A stretch of DNA of 64,000 bases from JAVBJV01 sp031555315 (GTDB lineage Bacteria; Pseudomonadota; Alphaproteobacteria; Acetobacterales; Acetobacteraceae). A program made the position numbers and the translations under genes. Location of the stretch: contig JAVBUO010000011.1 in the NCBI GenBank assembly GCA_031555315.1, positions 1-64,000 on the forward strand, written 5' to 3'. Positions within the stretch are counted from its first letter, which is position 1. Every line of letters starts with the position of its first letter. Positions 41,681 through 50,157 of this stretch are shown here, piece after piece. The notes beneath the pieces were generated by a model. The model saw nothing but the letters and a program-made list of their open reading frames with translations. It was not told the DNA's origin and ran no database searches.

Positions 41681-42655
41681 TTACTGGAAGTGGCTCCAGC
41701 CTCCGCGCCCGAATTCCAGCGACGTTCCGTCCGCCCGCCTGATATCGACCGCCGGCGCCCCGGGATAAAAACGGCCGATCCGCGTCAGCGACACACCCGC
41801 CTGCCGCGCCGCAGCGCTCAGCATGATCTCGCGTTCGGGGGGAACGGCCAGCAGAAGCTCGTAATCGTCCCCGCCGGTCAGAACCTGTTCGAGGAAAGCC
41901 GGCTGATCGGCGAACTGGTCCGCCAGACTGCGCGCCGCGCGCGACAGCGGAATGCGATCGACATCGACCACTGCCACGCATCCGGATTCACGGCACAGAT
42001 GACCGAGATCCTGCACGAAACCATCCGAGACATCCATCGCGGCGCTGGCCACACCGGCGATCTTCATCAGGCGCGGACGCGGCAGATGATAACGTCCGGT
42101 CAGAAACGCGCGCACATCCTCGGGCGCCGACACTCTTCCGGTCAGAACGGACAATCCCAGCGCGCTGTCACCGATGCTGCCGGTCACCCACAGACTGTCC
42201 CCGGGCCGCGCCGTGCTGCGCCGCACGGCCTGTCCAGGCGGCATCGTGCCGATAATGGTCAGCGACAGCACCACCGGGCCGGTCGTGCCGGTCGTATCGC
42301 CACCCAGCAAACGCATGCCGAACGCCTTCTGGTCCGTCGCCAGCCCGACCACAAACGCCGCCATCCACGCATGGTCGATACGCGGCAGCGACAGCGTCAT
42401 CAGATAGCCGAAGGGCGCGCCACCCATCGCCGCCAGATCCGACAGATTGACCCGCAGCAGCTTGCGCCCCAGTGTTGCCGGAGGATCGGTCGGCAGAAAA
42501 TGCACACCCTCGACCAGCGCATCGGCGGCCATCACCATCTCCTGCCCGGCCGGCGGCATGAACACCGCGGCATCATCGGACAGGGAAAACGAACCGTCTC
42601 CGGACAACGGTTTGAAATAACGGGTGATCAGGTCAAATTCCGGAGGAAGTGTCAT
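41681..42655 (-). CDS. thiL: Thiamine-monophosphate kinase
   Basis: 324 residues. Makes thiamine diphosphate from thiamine monophosphate. Family motifs: DDAAVF, AADALVEGVHFLPT, VNLSDLAAMGGAPFGYLMTLSLP, LLGGDTTGTTGPVVLSLT, SAAMDVSDGFVQDL and LTGGDDYELLLAVP. Located after nusB on the minus strand, the frequent ribH-nusB-thiL order. Confidence 0.96.
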   Translation of the reverse strand: MTLPPEFDLITRYFKPLSGDGSFSLSDDAAVFMPPAGQEMVMAADALVEGVHFLPTDPPATLGRKLLRVNLSDLAAMGGAPFGYLMTLSLPRIDHAWMAAFVVGLATDQKAFGMRLLGGDTTGTTGPVVLSLTIIGTMPPGQAVRRSTARPGDSLWVTGSIGDSALGLSVLTGRVSAPEDVRAFLTGRYHLPRPRLMKIAGVASAAMDVSDGFVQDLGHLCRESGCVAVVDVDRIPLSRAARSLADQFADQPAFLEQVLTGGDDYELLLAVPPEREIMLSAAARQAGVSLTRIGRFYPGAPAVDIRRADGTSLEFGRGGWSHFQ

Positions 42656-42718
42656 TATGGCCGCCTGACATCAATGTGAAGCTGCTTCATGATTCATCCC
42701 GGTCAACATACACCCTTA

Positions 42719-43192
42719 CTATACGTTGTCGAACTCCGCCGGCCGAAGTTTGCGCGCGATACGGTCGAGGATCGCATTGATCATCCCCGGTTCGTCGCCT
42801 TCGAAGAAACCGTGCGCGATATCCAGATAGTCGCTGATCACCGACCGTGCCGGCACCGCATCATGCGCCTGCCACAGTTCGGCCGAAGCTGCCCGCAGCA
42901 GTCCGCGCAGAACCGGGTCCAGCCGCATCATCGGCCACCCCGCGGGCAGATGGTCGGCAATCAGTGCGTCGGCGGTATCTTGTTGCAAAGACGCCGTGCG
43001 GACGATTCGCGCGAACAGCGCCACGTCGGCCTCGGGAATCGCCCCATCCTCAAACGATGCCCGACCGATACGATGACGCACGAACTGATCGATCACCGTC
43101 TCGGCGCCCTCGCCCGCCTGCTCGCACTGGAACAGCGCCTGCACGGCGGCGACGCGCGCATTGGTCCGCGGGTCGCTGTCCGGGCGCGCCAT
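42719..43192 (-). CDS. nusB: Transcription antitermination factor NusB
   Basis: 157 residues from ATG 43192, which overlaps the ribH stop (TAATG). Begins DPRTNARVAAVQALFQCEQAG and ends RSVISDYLDIAHGFFEGDEPGMINAILDRIARKLRP, the conserved NusB end. It acts with NusE (S10) in rRNA antitermination. The in-frame extension upstream of 43192 lies inside ribH and is not real. Confidence 0.95.
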   Translation of the reverse strand: MARPDSDPRTNARVAAVQALFQCEQAGEGAETVIDQFVRHRIGRASFEDGAIPEADVALFARIVRTASLQQDTADALIADHLPAGWPMMRLDPVLRGLLRAASAELWQAHDAVPARSVISDYLDIAHGFFEGDEPGMINAILDRIARKLRPAEFDNV

Positions 43193-43677
43193 TACGCACC
43201 CACCTTGCGGGCCAGCACGATCTGCATGAGGCAGGCCGCCGCCGCCTCCGCGCCCTTGTTGAAGCGGTCCAATCGCGAGCGCATGATCGCCTGTTCCTCG
43301 GTATGCACGGTCAGCACGCCGGTGCCCAGGCACAGGCCGAACTGTAACGCCACGTTCATCAACCCCGTGTGGGTTTCGCGGCAGATATGGTCGTAATGAT
43401 CGGTATCGCCCTTCACCACACACCCCAGTGCCACGAACCCGTCATAGCGCACGCCGTTGGCGGCAGCGCGCGCGATCAGGCGGATCGCCTGCGGCAGTTC
43501 GAACGCACCGGCGACGTCTTCGGTCTCGGCCACCGCGCCTGCCGCCTCCAGCATCCGGCGCGCGCCTTCGGTCATGCCGTCCACGACATCGCGATAATAC
43601 GGTGCACGCACAATCAGAACGCGGGCGGGTTCGGTCAGGATCGCCGCACTCGGCAGCGGCATGTCGGCGGTGCTCAT
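43192..43677 (-). CDS. ribH: 6,7-dimethyl-8-ribityllumazine synthase
   Basis: 161 residues. Condenses the ribityl-uracil amine with dihydroxybutanone phosphate, the next to last riboflavin step. Marks: ARVLIVRAPYYRDVVDGM, GAFELPQAIRLIA, GFVALGCVVKGDTDHYDHIC, and LCLGTGVLTVHTEEQA. Overlaps nusB by one base; 11 bases after ribB. Confidence 0.96.
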   Translation of the reverse strand: MSTADMPLPSAAILTEPARVLIVRAPYYRDVVDGMTEGARRMLEAAGAVAETEDVAGAFELPQAIRLIARAAANGVRYDGFVALGCVVKGDTDHYDHICRETHTGLMNVALQFGLCLGTGVLTVHTEEQAIMRSRLDRFNKGAEAAAACLMQIVLARKVGA

Positions 43678-43688
43678 CGAAAATCCGT

Positions 43689-44789
43689 TCAGTCAGTAAT
43701 CGGCCGTGTGGCGGAAACGGTCAGGCCATAGCCTTCAAGTCCCACGATAGTACGCACCGTGTTGGACAGCAGAACCATATCCTTCACACCGAGGTCCAGC
43801 AGGATCTGCGCGCCGATCCCGTAATCGCGCAGTTCGCGCCTCGGGGCGGTGCTGGCGTTCAGATTGCGCACGCGTTCGGACAGACCGGTCGGCTTGGTCT
43901 CGCGGATCAGCACCACCGCGCCGCGCCCTTCCCTGGCGATCATCTGCATCGCGCTCTGCAGGTCCGCAGGGCCGCGTTCGCCGATGATGTCGGTCAGCAG
44001 GTTCACCGCATGCATGCGCACCAGCGTCGGGCCGCCCCGCGAGATGTCGCCCTTTACCAGTGCGACGTGTTCGGCATAGTCCAGCGTGTTGGTATAGACG
44101 ATGATCTTCCATACTCCGCCGGCCGCGTGATGCAGTTCGCCTTCTTCGACGCGCTTGACCAGCCGTTCGGTGCGGCGGCGATAGGCGATCAGATCGGCGA
44201 TCGTGCCCAGCTTCAGCCCGTGGTGTTGCGCGAACGACACCAGTTCCGGCAGGCGTGCCATGGTGCCGTCTTCGTTCATGATCTCGCAGATCACCCCGGC
44301 GGGATTGAGGCCGGCCAGCCGCGCGATGTCCACCGCCGCTTCGGTGTGCCCGGCCCGCACCAGCGTACCGCCTTCGCGCGCCATCAACGGAAAGATGTGC
44401 CCGGGCGTGACGATATCGGCAGGTTCGCCGTTGATCGCCACCGCCACCGTATGGGCGCGATCGGCGGCCGAAATGCCGGTGGTCACCCCCTCGCGCGCCT
44501 CGATCGACACGGTGAACGCCGTCTGATGGCGCGTGCCGTTCGACTGGCTCATCAGCGGCAGACCCAGATGTTCGACGCGCGCCCGGGTCATCGACAGGCA
44601 GATCAGTCCGCGCGCATGCCGGGCCATGAAATTGATGGCGTCCGGCGTCGCAAACTGCGCGGGGATGATCAAGTCGCCTTCATTCTCGCGGTCTTCGTCG
44701 TCGACCAGAATGAACATGCGGCCGGCCCGCGCTTCCTCGATCAGCTCCTCGGCCGAGGCGAGGTAATTGGAAAGATCCGCCTGCTTCAT
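43689..44789 (-). CDS. ribB: 3,4-dihydroxy-2-butanone-4-phosphate synthase with degenerate GTP cyclohydrolase II domain
   Basis: 366 residues. The N-terminal RibB domain (about 1-205) is intact: FILVDDEDRENEGDLIIPAQ, HTEAAVDIARLAGLNPAGVICEIMNEDGTM. The C-terminal part (about 210-366) has the GCHII fold but lacks the zinc cysteines (no C-x2-G-x8-C-x-C), reading LVKGDISRGGPTLVRMHAVN instead. So only dihydroxybutanone phosphate synthesis is expected, and a separate RibA must exist. Such fusions are known in proteobacteria. Overlaps ribE by four bases. Confidence 0.94.
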   Translation of the reverse strand: MKQADLSNYLASAEELIEEARAGRMFILVDDEDRENEGDLIIPAQFATPDAINFMARHARGLICLSMTRARVEHLGLPLMSQSNGTRHQTAFTVSIEAREGVTTGISAADRAHTVAVAINGEPADIVTPGHIFPLMAREGGTLVRAGHTEAAVDIARLAGLNPAGVICEIMNEDGTMARLPELVSFAQHHGLKLGTIADLIAYRRRTERLVKRVEEGELHHAAGGVWKIIVYTNTLDYAEHVALVKGDISRGGPTLVRMHAVNLLTDIIGERGPADLQSAMQMIAREGRGAVVLIRETKPTGLSERVRNLNASTAPRRELRDYGIGAQILLDLGVKDMVLLSNTVRTIVGLEGYGLTVSATRPITD

Positions 44790-45382
44790 TTGAACTCCGC
44801 CAGGCGGGCCACATACCGCGCCAACATGTCGATTTCCAGATTGACCGCATCGCCCGGACGCAGCGTGCCGAAACCGGTCACCTGCGCGGTATGCAGGATG
44901 ATGTTCACGCCGAACGTGTCGCCGGCGACCTCGTTCACGGTCAGCGACACGCCGTCGATGGTGACCGAGCCTTTCTCGGCGATGAACTTCGCCAGTTCCG
45001 CCGGCGCGCGAAACCGCCAGCGCGTCGAAGCGTTCTCGGGCGTTGCCGACAAGGCCTCGCCCACGCCATCGACGTGACCGGACACGATGTGTCCGCCGAG
45101 TTCGTCACCCATGCGCATCGCGCGTTCCAGATTGACGCGCCGCCCGGTCTTCCAGTCACCCAGCGTGGTTTTCGACAGGGTTTCGGCCGAGGCGTCGAAC
45201 GCCATCATCCCTTGTCCGCGTTCCACCAGTGTCAGGCAGCAGCCGTTCACCGCCACACTGGCGCCCAATGCAATCTCCGTCGTGTTCCACGACGTGCCGA
45301 TGGTAAAACGCGCATCCTGCCCGCTCCCCAGCGGCGCGACATCGGCGACCGTGCCCAGATCCGTGATGATACCCGTGAACAT
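44786..45382 (-). CDS. ribE: Riboflavin synthase alpha chain
   Basis: 198 residues in two lumazine-binding repeats: MFTGIITDLGTVADV ... ASVAVNGCCLTLVE and then GGHIVSGHVDGVG ... SVTIDGVSLTVNEVAGDTFGVNIILHTAQVTGFG. Dismutates two lumazines to riboflavin. Three bases after ribD; overlaps ribB. Symbol ribE is used for the lumazine-repeat enzyme (ribC in E. coli usage). Confidence 0.97.
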   Translation of the reverse strand: MFTGIITDLGTVADVAPLGSGQDARFTIGTSWNTTEIALGASVAVNGCCLTLVERGQGMMAFDASAETLSKTTLGDWKTGRRVNLERAMRMGDELGGHIVSGHVDGVGEALSATPENASTRWRFRAPAELAKFIAEKGSVTIDGVSLTVNEVAGDTFGVNIILHTAQVTGFGTLRPGDAVNLEIDMLARYVARLAEFK

Positions 45383-45384
45383 TC

Positions 45385-46482
45385 TCAGCCCGCCCTTACA
45401 AACTCGGTCAGCATGTCCGCACCCACGGGACGCGTCGCCACCCGCTTAAAGCGCGGCATGGCGGCCAGTTCCCTGACGCCGAACGCCGCCACCGCCGACC
45501 AGCCGTCGTTGCCCATCACCGACGGCGCATGAAACCACACCGCCCGATCCACCAGGTCATCACGCAACACAGCGGCAGCCAGTTGCGCGCCGCCCTCGCA
45601 CAACACGCGCGTCAGCCCGCGTTCGGCCAGGGCCTGCAGGCCGGCGGTCATATCCACGCCGACGCTGGCGCGCGGCACTTCCAGCAGTTCGACACCGGCG
45701 TCACGCATCGCCTGACAACGGCCGCGATCATTGCCCGGGCCGGTCAGCACCCAGGTCGGGGTCTGCGCGGCACTTGTCACCAGCCGCGAGGTCAGCGACA
45801 GGCGCAAACGGCTGTCCACCACCACACGCACCGCCGGCCGGCGCGCATAGCCGGGCAGACGGCAGGTCAGGTCGGGATTATCCTCGAGCACCGTGCCGAT
45901 CCCCACCATCACCGCGTCGTGCTGCCCGCGCAGCGCATGGGCGGCGTGCCGCGCCTCGGGGCCGGTGATCCACTGGCTGATACCGTTTTCCAGTGCGATC
46001 TGCCCGTCCAGCGTGGAGGCCAGCTTCAATGTCAGCAGCGGCCGCTGCTGCACGACGCGCTTGAAAAAGCCTTCGTTCAGAGACACTGCCTCGTCGCACA
46101 GCAACCCGTCGTCAACGATGACCCCGGCAGCGCGCAACCGCGCCGCTCCGGCCCCGTTCACCCGCGGGTCCGGGTCGCCCACCGCCATTACCACCCGAGC
46201 GATGCCGGCGGCGATCAGCGCATCCGTACAGGGCGGCGTCTGGCCGTGATGGCTGCACGGTTCCAGTGTGACATACGCCGTCGCCCCGCGCGCCGCATCT
46301 CCGGCCATGGCCAGCGCGACGACCTCGGCATGCGGACGCCCGCCGGGCGCCGTCCAGCCCCGGCCGGCCACCCGGCCGTTATTGACGATCACGCACCCCA
46401 CCGCCGGGTTGGGCCATGTGTTGCCCAGTCCCCGGCGCGCCAGCGCCAGCGCCGCGCGCATGTGGAAAGTGTCGGCGTTCAT
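45385..46482 (-). CDS. ribD: Bifunctional diaminohydroxyphosphoribosylaminopyrimidine deaminase / reductase
   Basis: 365 residues. The N-terminal deaminase has the zinc site HAEVVALA and PCSHHGQTPPC; the C-terminal reductase begins RPLLTLKLASTLDGQIAL and continues with DAVMVGIGTVLEDNPDLTCRL and LCEGGAQLAAAVLRDDLVD. It performs the second and third riboflavin steps. Its start overlaps the nrdR stop by four bases. No FMN riboswitch precedes the rib genes here. Confidence 0.96.
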   Translation of the reverse strand: MNADTFHMRAALALARRGLGNTWPNPAVGCVIVNNGRVAGRGWTAPGGRPHAEVVALAMAGDAARGATAYVTLEPCSHHGQTPPCTDALIAAGIARVVMAVGDPDPRVNGAGAARLRAAGVIVDDGLLCDEAVSLNEGFFKRVVQQRPLLTLKLASTLDGQIALENGISQWITGPEARHAAHALRGQHDAVMVGIGTVLEDNPDLTCRLPGYARRPAVRVVVDSRLRLSLTSRLVTSAAQTPTWVLTGPGNDRGRCQAMRDAGVELLEVPRASVGVDMTAGLQALAERGLTRVLCEGGAQLAAAVLRDDLVDRAVWFHAPSVMGNDGWSAVAAFGVRELAAMPRFKRVATRPVGADMLTEFVRAG

Positions 46483-46952
46483 CGGTCGCCCTGCGGTTCG
46501 TCCGCCGGCGACATGGTGCCCAGAAACTGTTCGAAATCCTGCACTTCGCGAAAATTGCGGTACACGCTGGCAAAGCGGACATAGGCCACGGCGTCCACCT
46601 CCTTCAGCGTTTCCATCACCTGCTCGCCGATCAGCTTCGAGCTGATGTCACTCTCGCCCGAAGCCTCGAGCTGGCGCACGATGCCGTTGACGATGCGCTC
46701 GATCCGCTCTTCCTGCACCGGCCGCTTGCGCAGCGCGGTGCGCACCGAGCGCGCCAGCTTGTCGCGGTCGAACGGCACGCGCCGACCGTCACTTTTGATG
46801 ACTGTGAGTTCGCGCAGCTGCACGCGCTCGATGGTGGTGAAACGCTGCCCGCAGTTGGCGCACGACCGGCGGCGGCGGATCGCGCCGTTATCTTCCGTCG
46901 GGCGCGAGTCCTTCACCTGCGTGTCTTCGTGGCCGCAGAACGGACAGCGCAT
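46479..46952 (-). CDS. nrdR: Transcriptional repressor NrdR
   Basis: 157 residues. Zinc ribbon MRCPFCGHEDTQVKDSRP with RRRRSCANCGQRFTTIERV, then an ATP-cone from about 49 (VIKSDGRRVPFDRDKLARS). Represses ribonucleotide reductase genes in response to (d)ATP. It follows glyA by three bases and precedes ribD with overlap, the usual glyA-nrdR-rib order. Confidence 0.97.
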   Translation of the reverse strand: MRCPFCGHEDTQVKDSRPTEDNGAIRRRRSCANCGQRFTTIERVQLRELTVIKSDGRRVPFDRDKLARSVRTALRKRPVQEERIERIVNGIVRQLEASGESDISSKLIGEQVMETLKEVDAVAYVRFASVYRNFREVQDFEQFLGTMSPADEPQGDR

Positions 46953-46955
46953 ATC

Positions 46956-48260
46956 CTATCGCCCGCTATAGATCGGGAACTGGCGGCACAGTTCGCTGAC
47001 CCGCGCCGCAACCTCGCGTTCCACGGCATCGTTGGTGCCGTCATTCGATTTCGTCAGCCCGTCCAGCACACGGCCGATCAGCTGGCCAATCTCGCGGAAT
47101 TCCGCCACGCCGAACCCGCGCGACGTGCCGGCAGGCGTGCCCAGACGAATGCCCGAGGTCACCGCCGGTTTCGCCGGGTCGAACGGAATGGCGTTCTTGT
47201 TCGCCGTCATCAGCGCACGTTCCAGCGACGCTTCGGCCGCCTTGCCGGTCAGGTTCTTCGGGCGCAGGTCGACCAGCATCAGATGGCAGTCCGTGCCGCC
47301 CGAGACGATCGCCAGCCCCTGCTGCACCAGCGTGTCTGCCAGCGCACGTGCGTTGTCGAGCACGGCACGGGTATAGACCTTGTATTCCGGACGCAGCGCC
47401 TCGCCGAACGCCACCGCCTTGCCGGCGATCACATGCATCAGCGGACCGCCCTGCAGGCCAGGGAACACGGCGCTGTTGATCTTCTTGGCGATCTCGGCGT
47501 CGTTGGTCAGCACCATCCCGCCACGCGGGCCGCGCAGGGTCTTGTGCGTCGTCGTCGTCACCACATGCGCGTGCGGAATGGGCGACGGATACACGCCGGT
47601 CGCCGCCAGCCCCGCGAAATGCGCCATATCGACCCAGAAGATCGCGCCGATCTCGTCGGCGATTTTGCGAATGCGTGCGAAGTCGATCTCGCGCGCATAG
47701 GCCGAACCGCCCGCCACGATCATCTTCGGTTTTTCAGCGCGCGCCTGGCGTTCCAGATCGTCGTAATCCAGCAGCTGCGTGTCCTGCGTCACGCCGTAAG
47801 ACAGCGCGCGGAACCACTTGCCCGACATGTTGACCGAAGCGCCGTGAGTCAGATGCCCACCCGCCGCCAGGCTCATGCCCAGGAACGCATCGCCCGGTTT
47901 CAGCAGCGCCAGAAACACCGCCTGATTGGCCTGCGAGCCCGAATTCGGCTGTACGTTGGCGTATTCGCAGCCGAACAGCTTCTTGGCGCGTTCGATGGCC
48001 AGCGTTTCCACCACGTCGACATATTCGCAGCCGCCGTAATAGCGCCGGCCCGGATAGCCTTCCGCATACTTGTTGGTCAGCACCGAACCCTGCGCTTCGA
48101 GCACCGCCGCCGAGACGATGTTTTCCGAGGCGATCAGCTCGATCCCATCCTGCTGGCGCGCCAGTTCATGCCGCATGGCGCCGAAGACTTCGGGATCGAC
48201 CTCGGCCAGAGGTGACGTGAAGAAGCGCTGCGTGTTGGCGGCTGGAGACAACTGGTTCAT
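46956..48260 (-). CDS. glyA: Serine hydroxymethyltransferase
   Basis: 434 residues. Interconverts serine and glycine with tetrahydrofolate. The PLP lysine is in HVVTTTTHKTLRGPRGG; IELIASENIVSAAVLEAQGS, NKYAEGYPGRRYYGGCEYVD and NVQPNSGSQANQAVFLALL are canonical. Overlaps rpiB by 4 bases at the start. The first catabolic partner of one-carbon supply in this window; no glycine riboswitch is seen. Confidence 0.98.
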   Translation of the reverse strand: MNQLSPAANTQRFFTSPLAEVDPEVFGAMRHELARQQDGIELIASENIVSAAVLEAQGSVLTNKYAEGYPGRRYYGGCEYVDVVETLAIERAKKLFGCEYANVQPNSGSQANQAVFLALLKPGDAFLGMSLAAGGHLTHGASVNMSGKWFRALSYGVTQDTQLLDYDDLERQARAEKPKMIVAGGSAYAREIDFARIRKIADEIGAIFWVDMAHFAGLAATGVYPSPIPHAHVVTTTTHKTLRGPRGGMVLTNDAEIAKKINSAVFPGLQGGPLMHVIAGKAVAFGEALRPEYKVYTRAVLDNARALADTLVQQGLAIVSGGTDCHLMLVDLRPKNLTGKAAEASLERALMTANKNAIPFDPAKPAVTSGIRLGTPAGTSRGFGVAEFREIGQLIGRVLDGLTKSNDGTNDAVEREVAARVSELCRQFPIYSGR

Positions 48261-48700
48261 GCGGGATCCTCGATCTTGGCAATGCGGCGGTCGTGACGGC
48301 CGCCTTCATACTCGGTGGTCAGAAACGTGTTCAAGGCGTCGAGCGCGGTCTCGACCCCCGTGGTGCGGGCGCCAAACGCGACCACGTTCGCGTTATTATG
48401 TGCGCGGGTCAGGCGCGCACCGGTCACGTCGTGGATCAGCGCACAGCGAATGCCGCGGAAACGGTTTGCCACCATCGACATGCCGATCCCGCTGCCGCAG
48501 ACCAGCACGCCGTAATCGGCCTTGCCCGCCAGCACGGCACGACAGACCGGGGCCGCATAGTCCGGATAATCGACGCTGGCGGTGCCATCGGTTCCCATAT
48601 CGGTAACCGTATGCCCAGCCGCGCGCAGCGCCTCGGCCAAGGCGGACTTCAGGGAAACGCCGCCATGATCGGCGCCGAGGGCGATGGAAAAACGGGTCAT
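48257..48700 (-). CDS. rpiB: Ribose-5-phosphate isomerase B
   Basis: 147 residues. Typical FSIALGADHGGVSLKSAL start, VDYPDYAAPVCRAVLAGKADYGVLVCGSGIGMSMVANRFRGIR with the active-site Cys, and THDVTG-like/ARLTRAHNNANVVAFGAR. First gene of the minus-strand run rpiB-glyA-nrdR-ribD-ribE-ribB-ribH-nusB-thiL; the promoter is in the 143-base gap shared with metY. Confidence 0.96.
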   Translation of the reverse strand: MTRFSIALGADHGGVSLKSALAEALRAAGHTVTDMGTDGTASVDYPDYAAPVCRAVLAGKADYGVLVCGSGIGMSMVANRFRGIRCALIHDVTGARLTRAHNNANVVAFGARTTGVETALDALNTFLTTEYEGGRHDRRIAKIEDPA

Positions 48701-48843
48701 GGCACAGCACTATCACGACGTGGGGGGCGGGTTGAACCCCGGGTTTTCCGATTTCGGCTTTTCATCCGGCGCAGGCATTATATCCTGCGGCGCAACATAG
48801 CCCCAGATATTTCCCGTCAAAAAACGCCGAGGACGACCGACCG

Positions 48844-50157
48844 ATGACCGATTTCGCCCCGTTCACCTCCTCCCGCCCCGAAACCCAGGCCCTGCACGCC
48901 GGCTGGCGGGCCGACCCGGCAACCGGCGCGGTCTCGGTCCCCATCTACCAGACCACCTGCTACCAGTTCGAGGACACCCAGCACGCCGCCGACCTGTTCG
49001 CCTTGAAAAAACTGGGAAATATCTACACCCGTATCATGAACCCGACGGTGGACGCGCTGGAAAAACGTGTCGCGGCGCTGGAAGGCGGGGTGGCGGCGCT
49101 GGCGCTGAGCTCGGGCCAGTCGGCCAGCATGTTCGCGGTGATGAACCTCGCCTCGGCCGGGGACAATATTGTGTCCTCGACCAATCTGTACGGCGGCACC
49201 TGGAACCTGTTCGCCAACACGCTGAAGGAATTCGGCATCGAGGTGCGCTTCGCCGACCCGGCCGACCCCGAGTCGTTCGCCCGGCTGACCGACGACCGCA
49301 CCCGCGCCTGGTACGGCGAGGTGCTGCCCAACCCGAAGCTGCACGTCTTCCCGATCGCCGAAGTGGCCGCCATCGGCCGTAAGCTCGGCGTGCCGCTGAT
49401 CATGGACAACACCGCCTCCCCCCTGCTCTGCCGCCCGCTGGAACACGGCGCGGCGATCGTCATGCATTCCGCCACCAAGTGGATGAACGGGCATGCCAGC
49501 GCGATCGGCGGCATCGTCGTCGATGGCGGGAACTTCGACTGGGCGGCGCATGCGGCGCGCTTCCCGAAGCTCAACACGCCCGACCCGTCGTACCACGGCG
49601 CGGTGTGGACCGAAGCCGCCAAGCCGCTGGGGCCGATCGCCTATATCCTGCGCATGCGCGTCACGCTGCTGCGCGACGTGGGTGCCGCGATGTCGCCGTT
49701 CAATGCGTTCCTGTTCCTGCAGGGGATCGAGACCCTGCCGCTACGTATGGAGCGCCATTGCCAGAACGCGCTGAAGGTCGCCGCGTTCCTGTCCACCCAC
49801 AAGGCGATCGCCAGCGTCACCCACCCGTCCCTGTCTCAGGGCGAGGAAAAACGCCGCGCCGATACGTATCTGAAGGGCGGCCTCGGGAGTCTGCTGGGGT
49901 TCGAGATGAAAGGCGGGATCGACGCCGGGCGCCGCTTCATCGAGGCGCTGAAGATGTTCTATCACGTCGCCAATATCGGCGATTCGCGCAGTCTGGCCGT
50001 CCACCCCGCCACCACCACCCACGGCCAGATGACCGAGGCGGAACAGCGCAAGGCAGGCGTCACCCCGGGCTATGTGCGCCTGTCGATCGGCATCGAGCAT
50101 ATCGACGACATCATCGCCGATCTGGATCAGGCCTTGTCGAAAGCTACCAGTGCATGA
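48844..50157 (+). CDS. metY: O-acetylhomoserine sulfhydrylase (Cys/Met PLP enzyme)
   Basis: 437 residues, the length of MetY rather than MetB/MetZ. PLP lysine in MHSATKWMNGH, then IGGIVVDGGNF; early TTCYQFEDTQHAADLFALKKLGNIYTRIMNPT and late HVANIGDSRSLAVHPATTTHGQM are characteristic. Uses sulfide and O-acetylhomoserine to make homocysteine, fitting with the sulfate and methionine importers in the window. GAGGAC lies upstream of the ATG. Overlaps the M48 peptidase start (ATGA). Confidence 0.96.
   Translation: MTDFAPFTSSRPETQALHAGWRADPATGAVSVPIYQTTCYQFEDTQHAADLFALKKLGNIYTRIMNPTVDALEKRVAALEGGVAALALSSGQSASMFAVMNLASAGDNIVSSTNLYGGTWNLFANTLKEFGIEVRFADPADPESFARLTDDRTRAWYGEVLPNPKLHVFPIAEVAAIGRKLGVPLIMDNTASPLLCRPLEHGAAIVMHSATKWMNGHASAIGGIVVDGGNFDWAAHAARFPKLNTPDPSYHGAVWTEAAKPLGPIAYILRMRVTLLRDVGAAMSPFNAFLFLQGIETLPLRMERHCQNALKVAAFLSTHKAIASVTHPSLSQGEEKRRADTYLKGGLGSLLGFEMKGGIDAGRRFIEALKMFYHVANIGDSRSLAVHPATTTHGQMTEAEQRKAGVTPGYVRLSIGIEHIDDIIADLDQALSKATSA

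Noticed and set aside
46953..48843. FMN or glycine riboswitch upstream of the rib and glyA genes
   Set aside because: The genes overlap or lie within a few bases, and the 143-base gap before rpiB shows no conserved riboswitch core.
48701..48843. SAM riboswitch upstream of metY
   Set aside because: I looked for the SAM-II TGATTT and GCTAAA elements and saw neither.
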